From the NCBI GenBank assembly GCA_037176845.1, contig JAYKXP010000081.1:62001-126000 (forward strand): a DNA stretch of 64,000 nucleotides, in the 5' to 3' direction. Of the stretch, positions 1 to 11,536 are shown in pieces. The notes under the pieces were generated by a model, which did not search any database, had not been told where the DNA came from, and saw only the letters and a list, made by a program, of their open reading frames with translations. Each line of letters starts with the position of its first letter. Within the stretch, counting starts at the first letter, position 1. The position numbers and the translations under genes were made by a program. Source of the DNA: Paramarasmius palmivorus. Lineage: Eukaryota; Basidiomycota; Agaricomycetes; Agaricales; Marasmiaceae.

Positions 1-718
1 TCCCAGTAAGAGCTCGAGGTTGAGATCTACGTGTTCATTGGTTAGTTGATTAGTTATAGCTGATTCACCAGAACTCACCATTTTTGTCGAAAGAATGCAT
101 GAGCCTCAAATCGAGGCGAGTAACCCCAAGATTTGTGAGGAGTCGGTACCCTGACAACAAACTGGGAAAGTCCCACTCAGAATCAACAGTAAGGCGCTTG
201 CATGAGTCGAGTTGCAGTGTGGCAAGCACTGTCAATGCTCTTTCGCAAGCGTCGGGAACCCGCGAATCGTAGAGCTGGCTCACATTGAGCGATTGGATGT
301 GAGGGAGTGTAATCCGAAAGCGGCTGTCCTCGAAGAATGTCTTGAGGTAGTGACCAAATGTGTCGTTCATTTCGAGACCGCCTGTTGGTTCGATGCCGAC
401 TTTCAAGTGTTTGAGGTTTGGCATGCAACCAAGCAAGCCTCCCAACACGTCCAATGACTGCTCGAGCGACCACTGCCCAATGGTGGCCGGGAGCTCAATG
501 ATCACATCCTCGAGTACTGGCGCTATAGTCGATTTGGGATGTGCAAGCAGGTCCAAGAATCTTTCGTCGATGCGAAGGTGGACTCTTGGCTTGAAAGTCC
601 TTAGACGCACGTCGGTGAAGATTTCGCCTTTCCCTGCCAGACTGAGAGAGAGGAGACAGTCGGGTTCGAGGTTATCAATGATCATGAGCATCACGTCGCG
701 GTCGAGGCGGGGGATCAT
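1..718 (-). CDS. F-box-like protein, 3' partial at window edge
   Basis: The first exon encodes about 213 residues from the ATG at 718. It opens with MIPRLDRDVMLMIIDNLEP, which resembles the helix start of an F-box, followed by leucine-rich sequence of the kind found in basidiomycete F-box/LRR-like proteins. A 52-nt intron runs 78 to 27: donor gtgagt, a CTAAC-type branch region, acceptor cacgtag. The frame then continues (DLNLELLLG) off the left edge, so the C-terminus is missing. Such proteins usually act as SCF ubiquitin-ligase adaptors, but no substrate can be inferred. The F-box match is weak, and the gene could be an LRR-only relative. Confidence 0.55.
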
Positions 719-1212
719 GTTGTAGGAGTGTGATAGTGGGAAGTAAGGAAGTGAATAAAAAACACAGCGTTAAATACCATCCAAATCGCCCCTGATTCAA
801 ATGCGTATGCCACAAGTCTCGCACCACGACTATGTACTCACGTCACAAATAAGATCAACTGTAATGCGGCCAAAATGACTGGCCTTTCTGAGTCTGCCAC
901 TGGCCGTTGTTGGCTTGACGATGCTGTCCGATAATGGTCGAGCCCGCAGCTGGATTGTGCTTTCCGTGACGAGATTGCCTATTATGACGTTTAGTACATC
1001 GCCTTGATTGTCTTACTTCTCGATCTGAACATTTAATGATAATCTAGAATCACAATGTGTTTGAGATGCATTAGCCCGTAGTAATAGTATATACATTAAG
1101 AGATTATCCGAACCACTACGAGGTATGTCACTGGCTTCGCGAGCCTATCTGTCGGACGAGTCTTGTCAGTCCTAAATCTTCTTCGATCTGCGGTCAAGAT
1201 GTCAGGATATAA
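719..1212. other. Intergenic, nothing recognised
   Basis: This stretch lies between the F-box-like gene start and the sugar transporter stop. I see no supported coding exon, RNA gene or repeat. It should hold the promoter of the leftward F-box-like gene and the 3' end of the transporter. Confidence 0.5.
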
Positions 1213-3506
1213 TTAGACGACGAGCAGTCTCCATACCTGCTGCTTCATCGTCTTGTCTTCGCGCCCGGCCGATGAACGAAACATCGAGTCGATTTCTTCT
1301 AAAGAGACATTTGCTGTTTCTGGTACTTTGTATGTAGACCACAAGTAACCTAAAAAACAGGCAATTGCGAATACCATAAAGGTTCCCCTGATGAAACATT
1401 AGCTATTGACTTCTGAACATCATTGATAGCCGACGTACGCAGGTGAATATTCAAGGGATACTGGAGTTATTAAACCGATCAGGACTGTGATAAACATAAG
1501 GCATCAGTACGGATAACATTTCAGGAGAGAGAATGAAAAGCTATACAATTATTCAACCAGTTTGACGCCGTGGAAAGTGCAACACCTTTGCTACGCATTG
1601 AAAGTGGGAAAACTTCGCTTGGAAGAACCCATCCAATAGGCCCATAAGACATGCCATATGCTGCGGTGAACGTGTACATGCACCTATTCAGGAAAGTGCT
1701 TCGTGAATGAAGTCGCATTAGGGTCGATCCAATGCTTACGCTACCGCCATCCATGCTTGAATGGAGTGATCTTCCCACTTATCATGAAAAAGAAGTACCT
1801 GGACGGACCGCATTAGTACCCTATCATTGAAATGGGTATCCAGACGTACTAATATAGATATTAGAAAATGTGAACACGCCATCGCAGTACTTCCGCCTCT
1901 GAGTAGAGGTCTTCTACCTAAGATCATCTTCAGTACAATGTCGAATTTGCCTTCGTATGTTGAACGCATACCCCAACGATCTATATAGATGATTGTCGGC
2001 ACCACAGCTAGAAACTGGGCAATACCAATTCCTCCGGACACGATAAGCGGTACGGTATCCCCGCCTAGACCGACACTCTTGACTAAGGTTGGACCATAAT
2101 AGAGTAATGCGTTGATCCCACTCCATTCTGTTGTCGGCAAGTTAGGAGATAGTGATAGTATAAGGTGCAGCGAAACATACGTTGGAAGACCATCATCAGG
2201 ACACCGACGGATGTACGGTCGCGGTGCTTTTCACCAAAGAGTCTCTTCCAGGTCCGTATCTCCTTTGAAAGATTCCAAGTCTTTGGAACTTCAGCTGAGC
2301 CGAGGGTTCTTTGAATCACAGTAGCTTCTACGCGCATCTCCAGCAATTCTACTTGTATTAATGGATCTGAGGACTTTTTGGCTCGAAGTTTTGCTAATGT
2401 TGACAGGGCATCGTCGTAACGACCTTGTAGAACTAGCAGACGTGGAGAAGGAGGAAGGATGATACATCCAAGCAGCAAGATGAGACCTGGTATGATCTGG
2501 ACTCCGAGAGGAATACGCCATGACGCAGAGCTAGGTACTACAACCAGAGATTACTGGATTGAAGAAAAGCGCAATGAAACACAGGACGTACTATTCCTCG
2601 TGAGAAAGCCCAGCCAGAACCCAAGCACCACTCCCAACACAATGGAAAATTGCTCCAGAGCAAGTAGAGACCCTCGCACCTCCGGTGGACTAATCTCAGC
2701 CATATACAAGGGAGACAACATACTATGAATGGAAGTGAGTGAGCGATGAAGCACTTCCGAGAAAACCTCGATGGTGATGCCATACCGACCTGAGCGCACC
2801 CACGCCTACCCCTCCTATGGCTCTTCCAATGAATAGATGGCTCAACGACTGAGCACCAGACTGGAACGCTGAACCAATACAGAAGATGACTAAAGTGAAT
2901 GCGTCAGACCGGGTATTGAAAGGTGCTAAAGTACTGACATGACGCAACGAATATTGCACGTCCTCGAGAGAATCGATCCGTAAGGGCGCCTGCGAAAAGT
3001 GCTCCAAGAAGTGCTCCGAATTCCAGGACGGCAGCTGTAAATGGTCTTCAGTTTTTGAGGCCGGTCCTATTCAGTAACGACTCAACTCATAAACCCCGTT
3101 TGCAATGGTGTGATAGGCCAACGAGCTGTGAAGTCCTTCATAACAAGCACATTGGCAATCTAGGAGTAGAGTCGGCATATGGAAACGAGGCTCGCGATAA
3201 TCACGCACCACTCCTTGGTCATAACCAAAGCTCAGCCCCCCAATACTGGCGAGAGCAGCACAACACAGCGCATAGTAGTTGTGTCTCAGGCCAGCCAATC
3301 CTCTGGGTCCATACTGGTATGTATAGGACCGCCCATCCGCCTCCAAATGTAACTGCCCCTCGAAAGCTTCGTCCCACTCGCTGTCGGTATTTGCCAAGAG
3401 TCGCTGGTGTTCGGAACCTGCGGGTAGATCATCTGAAGTCTCCTAAAAGGTCCTGATGGGTTTATAGGTGCACATGCAAGAGGTCATGGGTATTAGCACT
3501 TACCAT
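1213..3506 (-). CDS. MFS sugar transporter (hexose/polyol type)
   Basis: A multi-exon gene encoding a 12-TM sugar porter of the plasma membrane. Family landmarks occur in order: GYDQGV then IANVLVMKDF after an intron, GRAIGGVGVGAL, AEISPPEVRGSLLALEQ, SPRLLVLQGRYDDAL (variant of PESPR), QWSGINALLYYGP, DRWG/RRPLL split by an intron, YGPIGWVLPSEVFPLSMRSK, and VPETANVSLEEID near the C-terminus. The best start is an exon consisting of just ATG at 3506-3504 followed by gtaagt; splicing to ttttag then gives ETSDDLPAGSEHQ and runs into ANTDSEWDEAF. The alternative is the internal Met at 3397. The intron in DRWG/RRPLL is 54 nt, in frame and stop-free, so naive translation reads through it. The C-terminal end (KQQVWRLLVV) could be altered by another intron. 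Substrate is not deducible. Confidence 0.85.
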
Positions 3507-3730
3507 GCTTGTGGTGGAAGACTGGTGCCAGTGGTGGAGGGAATTAGAAAGGACGTACGTCACGGTCACAATGTCTGGTCCTTGAATCTCGGACGTCACA
3601 AATAGCAATAAGTAGACACGTATCTTGCATTGTTCATTGTAAAGTATTCTACTGTGCCTGCAAGCATATGTAGATTCTAAAAGGTCTAAGTGCTTTGTAC
3701 ATGTTCGCTAGAGTGACAGTCCGTTCCACC

Positions 3731-6104
3731 TCACTGGTCTCCAGACGGTAACGCATCATACGTAGGACATAGATTATTCCACGAATCTACATCAAATGGA
3801 TCCCGTCTCAGTCTAGCTTACCAAGAGGAAGGCTGTGAATTGAAGAGAACGTACCTGGAGGATGTATCTGATCTTTCCATTGGTCGCTTCCTGGCGCAAA
3901 CACAACGGCAAAGCCTCTTTCCCGATTACTAGGTCAATAACAGAAGAAATAGTCAAGCAGAAACCTCACAAATCCATGTGAAAGTCGATATGACAATGTA
4001 GTATCCATGGTCCCACATTGTCGGTACGAAAACGGATTGTGACGTTGTCACTGGAGCCGCCAATGGAAACGACATCCCGACGAACCTGCGTAAACGAGAT
4101 TTAGCCCAAGGAAATGTAAATTGTAGGCACGACGTACGGGATTCGCGTAATTATACGTGTCGCTCCCAGCAACTCTGACAACATCAAATGTAGTCTGGGG
4201 TTAGGCTTTCTCAGTCTTTCTTCCCCACAAACATTCTTCAGATACACGCACTCCGTGTAGATGCATCGGGTGCTCGACACCCAGCAACCCTCCAGGCATC
4301 GAGAGCTCTATCACTGAGTTTGCGGGCAGTGGAAACACGGATCCCTTCGGCAGAAGAGAATCTGCGGTTTGAGCTCCACTAAGTACTTGCAGTAGAACCG
4401 GGACTGGCGGTGGGATATACGTGACTCCATCGTGGTAGAAATGAAAATCTGTGACCTAAAACAATGGTCAGTCAAACGATGAATAGGAAGGGAGACAGAA
4501 CGTACATTAAATGTGAATGCTAGGTTGATAGCATGGTCAACACCACCTGGTACAGGACTACCTGGTGCACCAGACTCGTCCAGTGGCTGAGCATAGTATC
4601 AGTAATTTGCAAAACGACTCACGATGAGTGTAGCACTCACATGAAGTTCAGCTTCATTCAAGAGTTTCGGGTTGGTAACATCTGAGGTGGTAGGCTCTTC
4701 TTCTGTGGCACCATCATAACGCAGAATCGCCGAGTTGATGCCGTTCATGAAACCACTTTGTCCACTATTAGGGTCAGCACGAATCCCTGGACATCCGTCA
4801 GCAATGGGGGGAAGCCATGGTCGACAGATAACACACAGTAGTTCCCGACTGTTTGGTTGGCATTCAACTGCGGGCGAAGGTCAGAGATGGAAAATAAGAT
4901 GGCTTTGAGTTTCCATACAATGAAAGAGTATCTCTGTCCTAATAGGATGTAAATAGATGCCCAATATATGTGAATCAAGATCGTACCTGCAAAAACCTTT
5001 AAGGAGTCTACTGTGACAGCCTGGTGGTTGACCCCATCGGCTTCGAAGACCGTCCTAAGTAGTAGGAGATTAGTAATTAGTACAACTATCATGACCGTGC
5101 GCCTTGAAACGCACATTGTATGCTGATCGATCGAGAATGTGTACCCAGCGTCACAGCTCATGTTGATAAGACGCATACGATACCTTCAAGAAGTCGATCT
5201 TCTTGCTACCACATAAGTAGACTCTGGGAAAACTTACCGCTTTCCTGCGACTACTTTTATCACAGATAATGGCGAAGTAGCGCTACCCTTCGACCATCTA
5301 CCCAGTCCGTTGATTAACGTCGAATCCGGAACGCTTCGTCCACGTTAGAATAGGTATAGATGAGTTGCCACTGATGCTCACCCAATCGTGGTTGACTTGG
5401 CTTTTGCATGATACCAATCGGTAAGCGTGATTACAGTAGACTCATCATCCACGTCGTACTCGGAATAAAAAGGGTCGTTCGAGTCGTATATCACAAGAGG
5501 CCCCCTAAGGCCATCACAATATTGGGTCGCTGAACAAGATATTAGTGTATCAGTGTCAATGGTGTGAGTACGTATAAGGTAAAAGACACTCACATAGATG
5601 AGAATGATACCAAAAAGTCCCAGCCTGGTCTCCGGTTGGAAAGTCGTATAGGAAGCTATTGCCTTTGACAATGGGACACTGAGTGACGAATGCAGGCCCG
5701 TCAGCCCATGCATTTCGACGTTGATTGATGCCATGCCAATGCTGTTGAAGGTGAATCGTCAGGAAAAATAGTCGTGGAAAGTGATGTAAACGCACAATGC
5801 TTGTCGACTGCACCATGGTATCGTCGTTGAGCTTATTGATAACATTGATCTTGAAGTTATCTCCCTGCAGAGCTGAGCTCAGTGGGTTTGAGCACGCTTG
5901 AGAATTGAGGTTACACACCTTATTCGCAGAAATGAGTGGTCCTATCGTGCTACCACCTGCAACAACAGCACTACGAGTGAACCCGTCTGGATTCACGTCC
6001 CGATTGCTAATGACCAAGTCTGCCACTGGACCTATCGCAGCTAGCAGCATTCTCGCGAAGGCTAACACAACAACGAGCGAATGGAGAGGGTGCATGTAAG
6101 CCAT
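3731..6104 (-). CDS. Laccase (multicopper oxidase), secreted
   Basis: Oxidises phenols with reduction of O2 to water; acts outside the cell. The ATG at 6104 opens a signal peptide ([20 protein letters not shown]) followed by [18 protein letters not shown], the usual mature N-terminus. All four copper signatures are present: [23 protein letters not shown] (intron after HPMHLH) and [12 protein letters not shown]. The residue ten after the T1 cysteine is Phe, the axial type found in higher-potential laccases. About ten introns; one at 5865-5918 (54 nt) is in frame and stop-free. The last intron (68 nt) joins HPP to [18 protein letters not shown] and the stop at 3731; ignoring it gives a false shorter end. 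Length near 500 residues is normal. It is the only laccase seen in the window. Confidence 0.93.
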
Positions 6105-6834
6105 CGACGCGACCAGTCACCGAAAGGAATTGCTTTGAACCCATACAGTCGCCGTCCCTTTTAAGCCGCAGAGTAAATGCAATTCCAAAAGATGATACTC
6201 AGGAGAAGCGGCGGGAAGGTGGCACTGCAGACAGTTTCGAGTTAGCTATTCGAAATATTTGATGAGACGGATAGTGTCATACGGACCGTGGTTCAAACGC
6301 TGTACCAAACCATCTTCTTGTAAACGCCTTTTAGATAGAATGTATGAGGAGCTTATTTGAAGTCTCCTCGGCCACGAGCCGTGTTTGGGGACAATACGTA
6401 GGTGAAAACAACGAAGCAAACATTTCGCCCAGAAGCCTTGTGGTGGTAAGGAGAAAGAAGGATCTAGGGTTAGGAGTTCCTCTTTGGGTATCTCCACCTC
6501 GTCCGCCTGTGCCTTGAAGTTAGCAGTACATCGGTGAGGAACCTCCTTCAATACAATCCTATCGGCCCTCGTCATCGAGCACGATAACGAACTCGAAATT
6601 TGCCACCTTCCGCGATCCTCCTGAAACAAAGAAGTCCCGGTCTTGTTCCAACCTTCCGTCGCCAAGCGCAAACATGTAGCTTTACATTGTTCGAGGACAA
6701 ATGATACAGGAAATGTACTTACAAGTAGCGTATGTGTGGGATGAATGTAGATGCTAGCAAGAGATTGAACAAGAAAATTACATACCAAATCAATTATCAA
6801 GAAAGTAGTTGTAGAAGTGTCGGTAGCCTCTCAA
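6105..6834. other. Intergenic, laccase promoter region
   Basis: This 730 bp lies upstream of the leftward laccase. A minus-strand open frame of 184 codons (6246-6800) exists, but it lacks splice structure, a recognisable domain or a paralogue here, so I do not call it. On the minus strand a TTAAAAGG sequence just upstream of the laccase start could act as a TATA-like element. Confidence 0.4.
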
Positions 6835-8812
6835 TTAGTAGTCCTCTTCCTCTTCTTCCTCTTCGTCATCGTCTTCTTCTTCATAATTCTCCACGACCAC
6901 CCTCAACTTTGCCCCAGGTTGAATCCTGGCATTCCCGATAGTTTGATTGTTCTGGCATGGCTCGAACGTTTCAATGTCACTTTCGTCCTCGTCGATCACG
7001 ACCTTCTCCAGGCGGGCTCTATAGGCGTTCTCATTCAGCAGCATTTCGAGAGACGTTCAGAATCAAACTCACTGTTGGGGGTTCAAATTGAACGTCTTGC
7101 AAGCGCCAGCCAACACTTTCTTGATCGTGTGTCGGGATTTAGTCATAAACTCGGCGCGATGCTTGTGCTTGGGACCTTCGATATATACCTTGAACCTTCC
7201 ATCGGGCTGAATAAGGTCCTGATCGGGTGGTGACTCTACAGGGCCTTGCGTCGGTGCTGGTGTTTGTGCTAATAAAAAGCAGGGATCAATATAAGAGACC
7301 TTGGAAACCAGGAGCATGTCACCTTCTGGTTCCCGGGTTGCAGCTCGCGATCGGCCACCTTTGGTAATAGACTTTGCAGGACTGGCGGCTTGAGATGGAA
7401 CTCTCTTGGATGTCTTGACAGACACCGTTCGCTCTTCCTGTTCCTCTAGGTCTACAAAAGACATAGTTAGTTCACATCCAATGATAATATGAATTGCAAC
7501 TTGCCGCCAGTGGTAGTCCGCGAATGCCCCAAGAGTGCCTTCGTCACCGAAGAAACAGGCCTTTGGTCAGGCTCCTCATCCACGTCAATGATATCGGCGT
7601 CGTCAGCGGGCAGCTTTGAGGGCTTCGTTGTCTCCTTTTGCTTCGCTTTATCTTTCCCCGAGCCACTCGCCCCAAAGTTGAACTGTCTACCCAAAAAGAA
7701 TCTATTCTGTTCTGGAGACGGCTTGAAAACTGATTCCTCAAAGACAATCTGGTCTTCTACTGTGACCGATTCGTTGAAGAGTTCATCTGCCCTTCGGTTG
7801 TCACTCGTACTAGGCTGAGCACGACTAGTGGCCGCCCACGTAGTTGTTTCGGGGGCAAACGTTCGGGGGCTGGGAGGTTTGGAGGCCGACGATGCAGCAG
7901 CTGAGCTAGCTGGTTTAGATGACGTGCTGGTCTGCAAGTTAGGCAGTTTTGAAGTGGACGAGGCAGCAATAGCCTTTGATGGGGTAGGAACATTTATGCT
8001 AGGAGGCTTCGAGCTCGAGACTGCGGTACGCGAGTTCTTCGGCTTGGAAGCAGTAGTAGACGACGAAGCGGGTTTCACTGGGATGGGTGGCTCGGGTTTG
8101 ATTGTTGTAGCAGAGGAACGCAAGGAAACCGATTTGTTTTCGGTTTTGGTAACACTCAGGAGCTCTGCCTCTTCGTCTATCAACCGGTCCACATCCTCTT
8201 CGGGTTCATGTGCGGGTTCTGGAAGCTTTGAAGAAGAGGGGCGAGGTGGTTCTTCGTCACGATCCTGAGACGTTGACTCTTCATGAATGCTGGTGGTGGG
8301 CGTGATCAAGAAAGATTCCTTCCTGGTCAACTCTCGGCCTTTTCCTTTTGAGGTAGAAGCTAAAAGGTCTCAGAAACAAAGACCATGTTGAGCTATGAAA
8401 GAAACTCACCACCGTCCCGAGCCATCCCCGCAAGACTGCGACGCTGTGGTTCATGTTGCTTTTTAGCAACTATGGGGGTTGTAACAACATGCATTTCATC
8501 AAGATAGGGTGCCATTGCCGTATACGCGCTTTCGTCCACTTCCACGCGTCCATTTTTGCAGACTTCGAATTCTTCGACTTCAAAAGAGATGTCCACATCA
8601 TCCTCCAGGTCAAACTTTCTTCGTACCACTCTAGTCATCTCCTGCATTTCATTTAAGTTGTGATTGAGGAAAAGGAGACGAAAAAGATGGCTAACCTCGA
8701 AGGACTCTGGACGTGAAAGAAATTTTCTTTTGGTTCCATGTTGAAAGAGGAGTATAGGGATATCCGCCGAAGGCTCGGAGCGAGTTTTCTTATTAGATGG
8801 TATGAGATGCAT
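6835..8812 (-). CDS. Protein with C-terminal ubiquitin-like (Rad60/SUMO-like) fold
   Basis: A five- to six-exon gene. Exon 1 begins MHLIPSNKKTRSEPSADIP at 8812. A 54-nt intron after RPESFE leads to EMTRVVRRKFDLEDDVDISF, a region that itself looks like a PB1/ubiquitin-like fold. The middle is a long low-complexity Ser/Pro/Lys stretch (about 8330-7480), probably disordered. The C-terminal part, GRFKVYIEGPKHKHRAEF followed by ARLEKVVIDEDESDIETF and GAKLRVVVE, has the spacing of a SUMO-like or Rad60-SLD-like beta-grasp. It ends in an acidic tail of Glu/Asp. The assignment to a known family is inference; an unrelated beta-grasp protein is possible. Likely nuclear given composition, but no targeting signal is proven. 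Confidence 0.6.
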
Positions 8813-9134
8813 AGTAAATGGCAGGATAGCGCAGATATGGCTGTGGCGAGCAAGAGGAAAACGAGAGGCTCTGGAAAGAAAGAGCGCCGGTGAGACATCA
8901 ATGCGTTGTTCACTACGGTCACATGTATCGCGTCTCGACGCGTCTGGGCAAATGTGACTGTATCACAGATTCATTGTTCAGGCGGTGCGCGAAGTACAAA
9001 TTGATAAGGCTAATTACAAATTATGCCTCGTTTTATCCTTAAGGAATACACCACAAAGGCCTGCCAGAAACCATCTGACAAGCTCATGTATCGTGTCTAG
9101 ACTAGCAAATCATATCGATCTCTAAGAGAAGGCC
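8813..9134. other. Intergenic, nothing recognised
   Basis: 322 bp between the ubiquitin-like gene start and the BTB gene stop. No supported exon or repeat is visible. Confidence 0.45.
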
Positions 9135-10286
9135 ATTAGGATAATTCCCAAAAGAGAGATGGGGTGCTTACATCCGCCCGGGCCCACTCGTTAAGGATGG
9201 CATCAAGACGTACGTCCCTGGCTCTGGCGCAGTCTTTGCAGGTGATATTATTCGTATGCGCCGCAACGTGCTCTCGGATTAGCTCCGGCGGCGTATCTGA
9301 AAGTGGAATTCAGAATTCGATCTAACAGTATGACCGCTACTCACCTGCTTTAATATGGCGTGTTAGAGATGCAATAACAATATTCCACTTTTGCTTCAAT
9401 TCCCTTTGGTCCAGACACCTTTCTGTTGCATCATGAGAGTCCGGCGGGGTCGCAAACAATGTCAGAAGGAATGATTGTCTGCGTGTATGTAGACGGAACA
9501 ACCAAAGCAGGTACACCGCTCCCATCTCCTCGGCGAGCTCTTGCTTCATGGTGGATAATTCCATCGACAAAGTATATGGAGAAGCGGCCGTAGCCAGGTC
9601 CTTCAGGTCATGATGACCAGCAAGCGCGTACACTTCGAGTGGATAGAGCGGCGCATAGGCTAGTATTCGGCTGAAGAGGTGCTTGTTAGTCGTAATGACT
9701 GATTTGGGTGGGATACCAAACGCGGGTAACCAATTGACCCCTCTGCAGAGTGTGGAGAATTCGGCCATGCTACCTCCGCCAACGACACTCCTATCACTTG
9801 CTGGGTGGTTGTAGATCGCTTGGAGCATGATTTCCAACTCGGAGGACGGAGTGTCTGGGAGAAAAATGAACCGCCTTGCTCGTTCCTGGCTGACCAGAGG
9901 AAGTAGGCCTTTGAAATTGTTACTGGAAAACCGGAGTAGTGTATACTCGTCCGTATGGAATGCGATTGAATCGCTGGAGAGGAGCACTAGGTTCTCCTGG
10001 AGCCTACCACTCTCTGCAGCATTTGGTCCAAAATTGGGCGAGACAGGCAGCGGAGCTGTTCTGTTTAGTGACTAGATTGACCATGAATCAATCAAGACGG
10101 ATGGCTTCGGGCGGATAGCCTTACGCCAGATGGTTGTGTACCAGTATTTTCAGTCGTCTGATCCCTATAGGCCCCCTTGAGTAAAGTCCCAAGTCGGACT
10201 GAGAAAAATGGACCGTACTGCGAGTCGCGCGATTCCCTAGGCTCGTCCTGGGCTCCTCTTCTCGAATTAGCATGCTGAGGATACAT
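9135..10286 (-). CDS. BTB/POZ-like protein, left copy
   Basis: A three-exon gene. Exon 1 (10286-10125, 54 codons) starts MYPQHANSRRGAQDEPRES; a 53-nt intron leads to NRTAPLPVSPNFGPNAAES. The core, LVLLSSDSIAFHTDEYTLL then FSSNNFKGLLPLV and ELEIMLQAIYNHP, follows the agaricomycete BTB layout (strand, helix, helix, then the yDIP-like segment). The last exon gives ELIREHVAAHTNNITCKDC. Every part aligns with the gene at 61326-62690, which supports the splicing. The stop at 9135 assumes no splice at a GTAAGC just before it; a splice there would change only the last residues. BTB proteins often mediate dimerisation or Cullin-3 binding; the role here is unknown. Confidence 0.7.
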
Positions 10287-10878
10287 AGTGTGTGAGAGAT
10301 TTACGGAGATAAGGCAGCAGTTGTACGACTCACCCTTTTATATTTGGTGCGCAAAGCAATCGAATTTTCACACCACAGTGCTAAAGCCTAACGCCCTGAG
10401 GTAAGGTTCCTGTTCATTCGGACTTCGCTGGAGGAATACTGTCAACATTCCGTCTTCTTATCATCGGAGTCCAAATCCAGACACCAACCCGTCCCTTGGG
10501 CCATTACTGGAAGCCCGAGCTGAATCTGCTTTTATTGCTTCCATGGTAGATCTGATGCTGCGGAACCTATTTCGATTGTATGACGATTCCATGACCTTGT
10601 CCAGTACGCCTCGTCTGGTCCAGTCCGAGTCCGAGTCTTCAATCCGCTGTCTTTAATATGCCGTCCTTTGTGTATCAAGTACCCGCAGTGGAGTACTTCA
10701 GAAGCGTTTGCCGTCATGACAGTTCATATTCGTATGCGTTAGTAGAACATGAGGTCGGCGTCTCAAAACGCGGAGGAATGCTGGCATATAAGACGGGGAA
10801 AAACGGGGTGCTTGTAAGGGGACCTAGTAGACTGTAGCGCAGAGTATGTATCGGCTCCTATCGTATACCGCGAGGAAA
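10287..10878. other. Intergenic, nothing recognised
   Basis: About 590 bp upstream of the left BTB gene. A 61-codon minus-strand frame (10532-10717) shows no domain or splice support. It should contain the BTB promoter. Confidence 0.4.
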
Positions 10879-11490
10879 TCACACTCCGAACAGAGAATAC
10901 GATCTCGCCATGAGTGTCAGGACATGTTGCGAGAAAGGACCTCGTTGTGAGGTCGGAGCGGCGGTAATAGATGCGATGACATTGACACTGTGACTTTTAA
11001 GGTTTTTTTCTGTTGAGAATCACTGTCTTCATGAGAATCGATAAGATACCAAGACTCGCACGAATACACGCACCCTGAACGGAGACGCATTCGAATTCAA
11101 ACTGCCAACCTCACGTTCCCCTGAATTCCCACTATCTCGACTTCAAACTTGGAGAAAGTGGCAAGGGTGCTGATGACGAACGGTTCCTGGAAATACATTT
11201 GTTCCAGTGTCAGGTGGTATTAATACAGGCTGACAGTGATAGGGAATCTACTCACCGGATATTTCTGATGAACGTCTATGAGGCTACTTCTTGCGGCGAT
11301 GACATCGGCTGTAAGGGATGATGGTGGTCGAAGACAGAGCGGAAATGAATAGACGCCCGGGACTATCGGTCAATACAACGTTTCAATAGCCTTTCAAGAT
11401 TTCACCGTTCACTCAATATATACCGTATAACCCTGGCCCATGGTGATGTTATCGAAGACGTAGATAGTGTACAGAGATGAAGTGAAATTA
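10879..11490 (-). CDS. Unresolved multi-exon gene, possibly arrestin-like fragment
   Basis: Four short exons can be chained on the minus strand: FTSSLYTIYVFDNITMGQ, then PGVYSFPLCLRPPSSL with ARSSLIDVHQKYP, then EPFVISTLATFSKFEVEIV, then EKNLKSHSVNVIASIT, ending at a TGA at 10879-10881. Splice signals are good (gtgagt and ttccag around the third exon). The GVYSFPLCLRPPSSL segment recalls the 'G-x-x-x-FPF-x-x-x-LP' stretch of arrestin-like proteins, but this is a weak likeness. The 5' end is not identified; it stops close to the TPR gene terminus at 11537. It may be a decayed remnant. Confidence 0.3.
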
Positions 11491-11536
11491 CTGATACGAT
11501 GTCAGTAAATGTAGGGTGCATGCGGGGGCTCTACAC

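Noticed and set aside
5556..5734. Possible second small gene starting [18 protein letters not shown] in the laccase locus
   Set aside because: It is an off-frame reading of a laccase exon and intron.
6246..6800. 184-codon minus-strand open frame upstream of the laccase
   Set aside because: No domain, paralogue or splice structure, and it occupies the expected laccase promoter.
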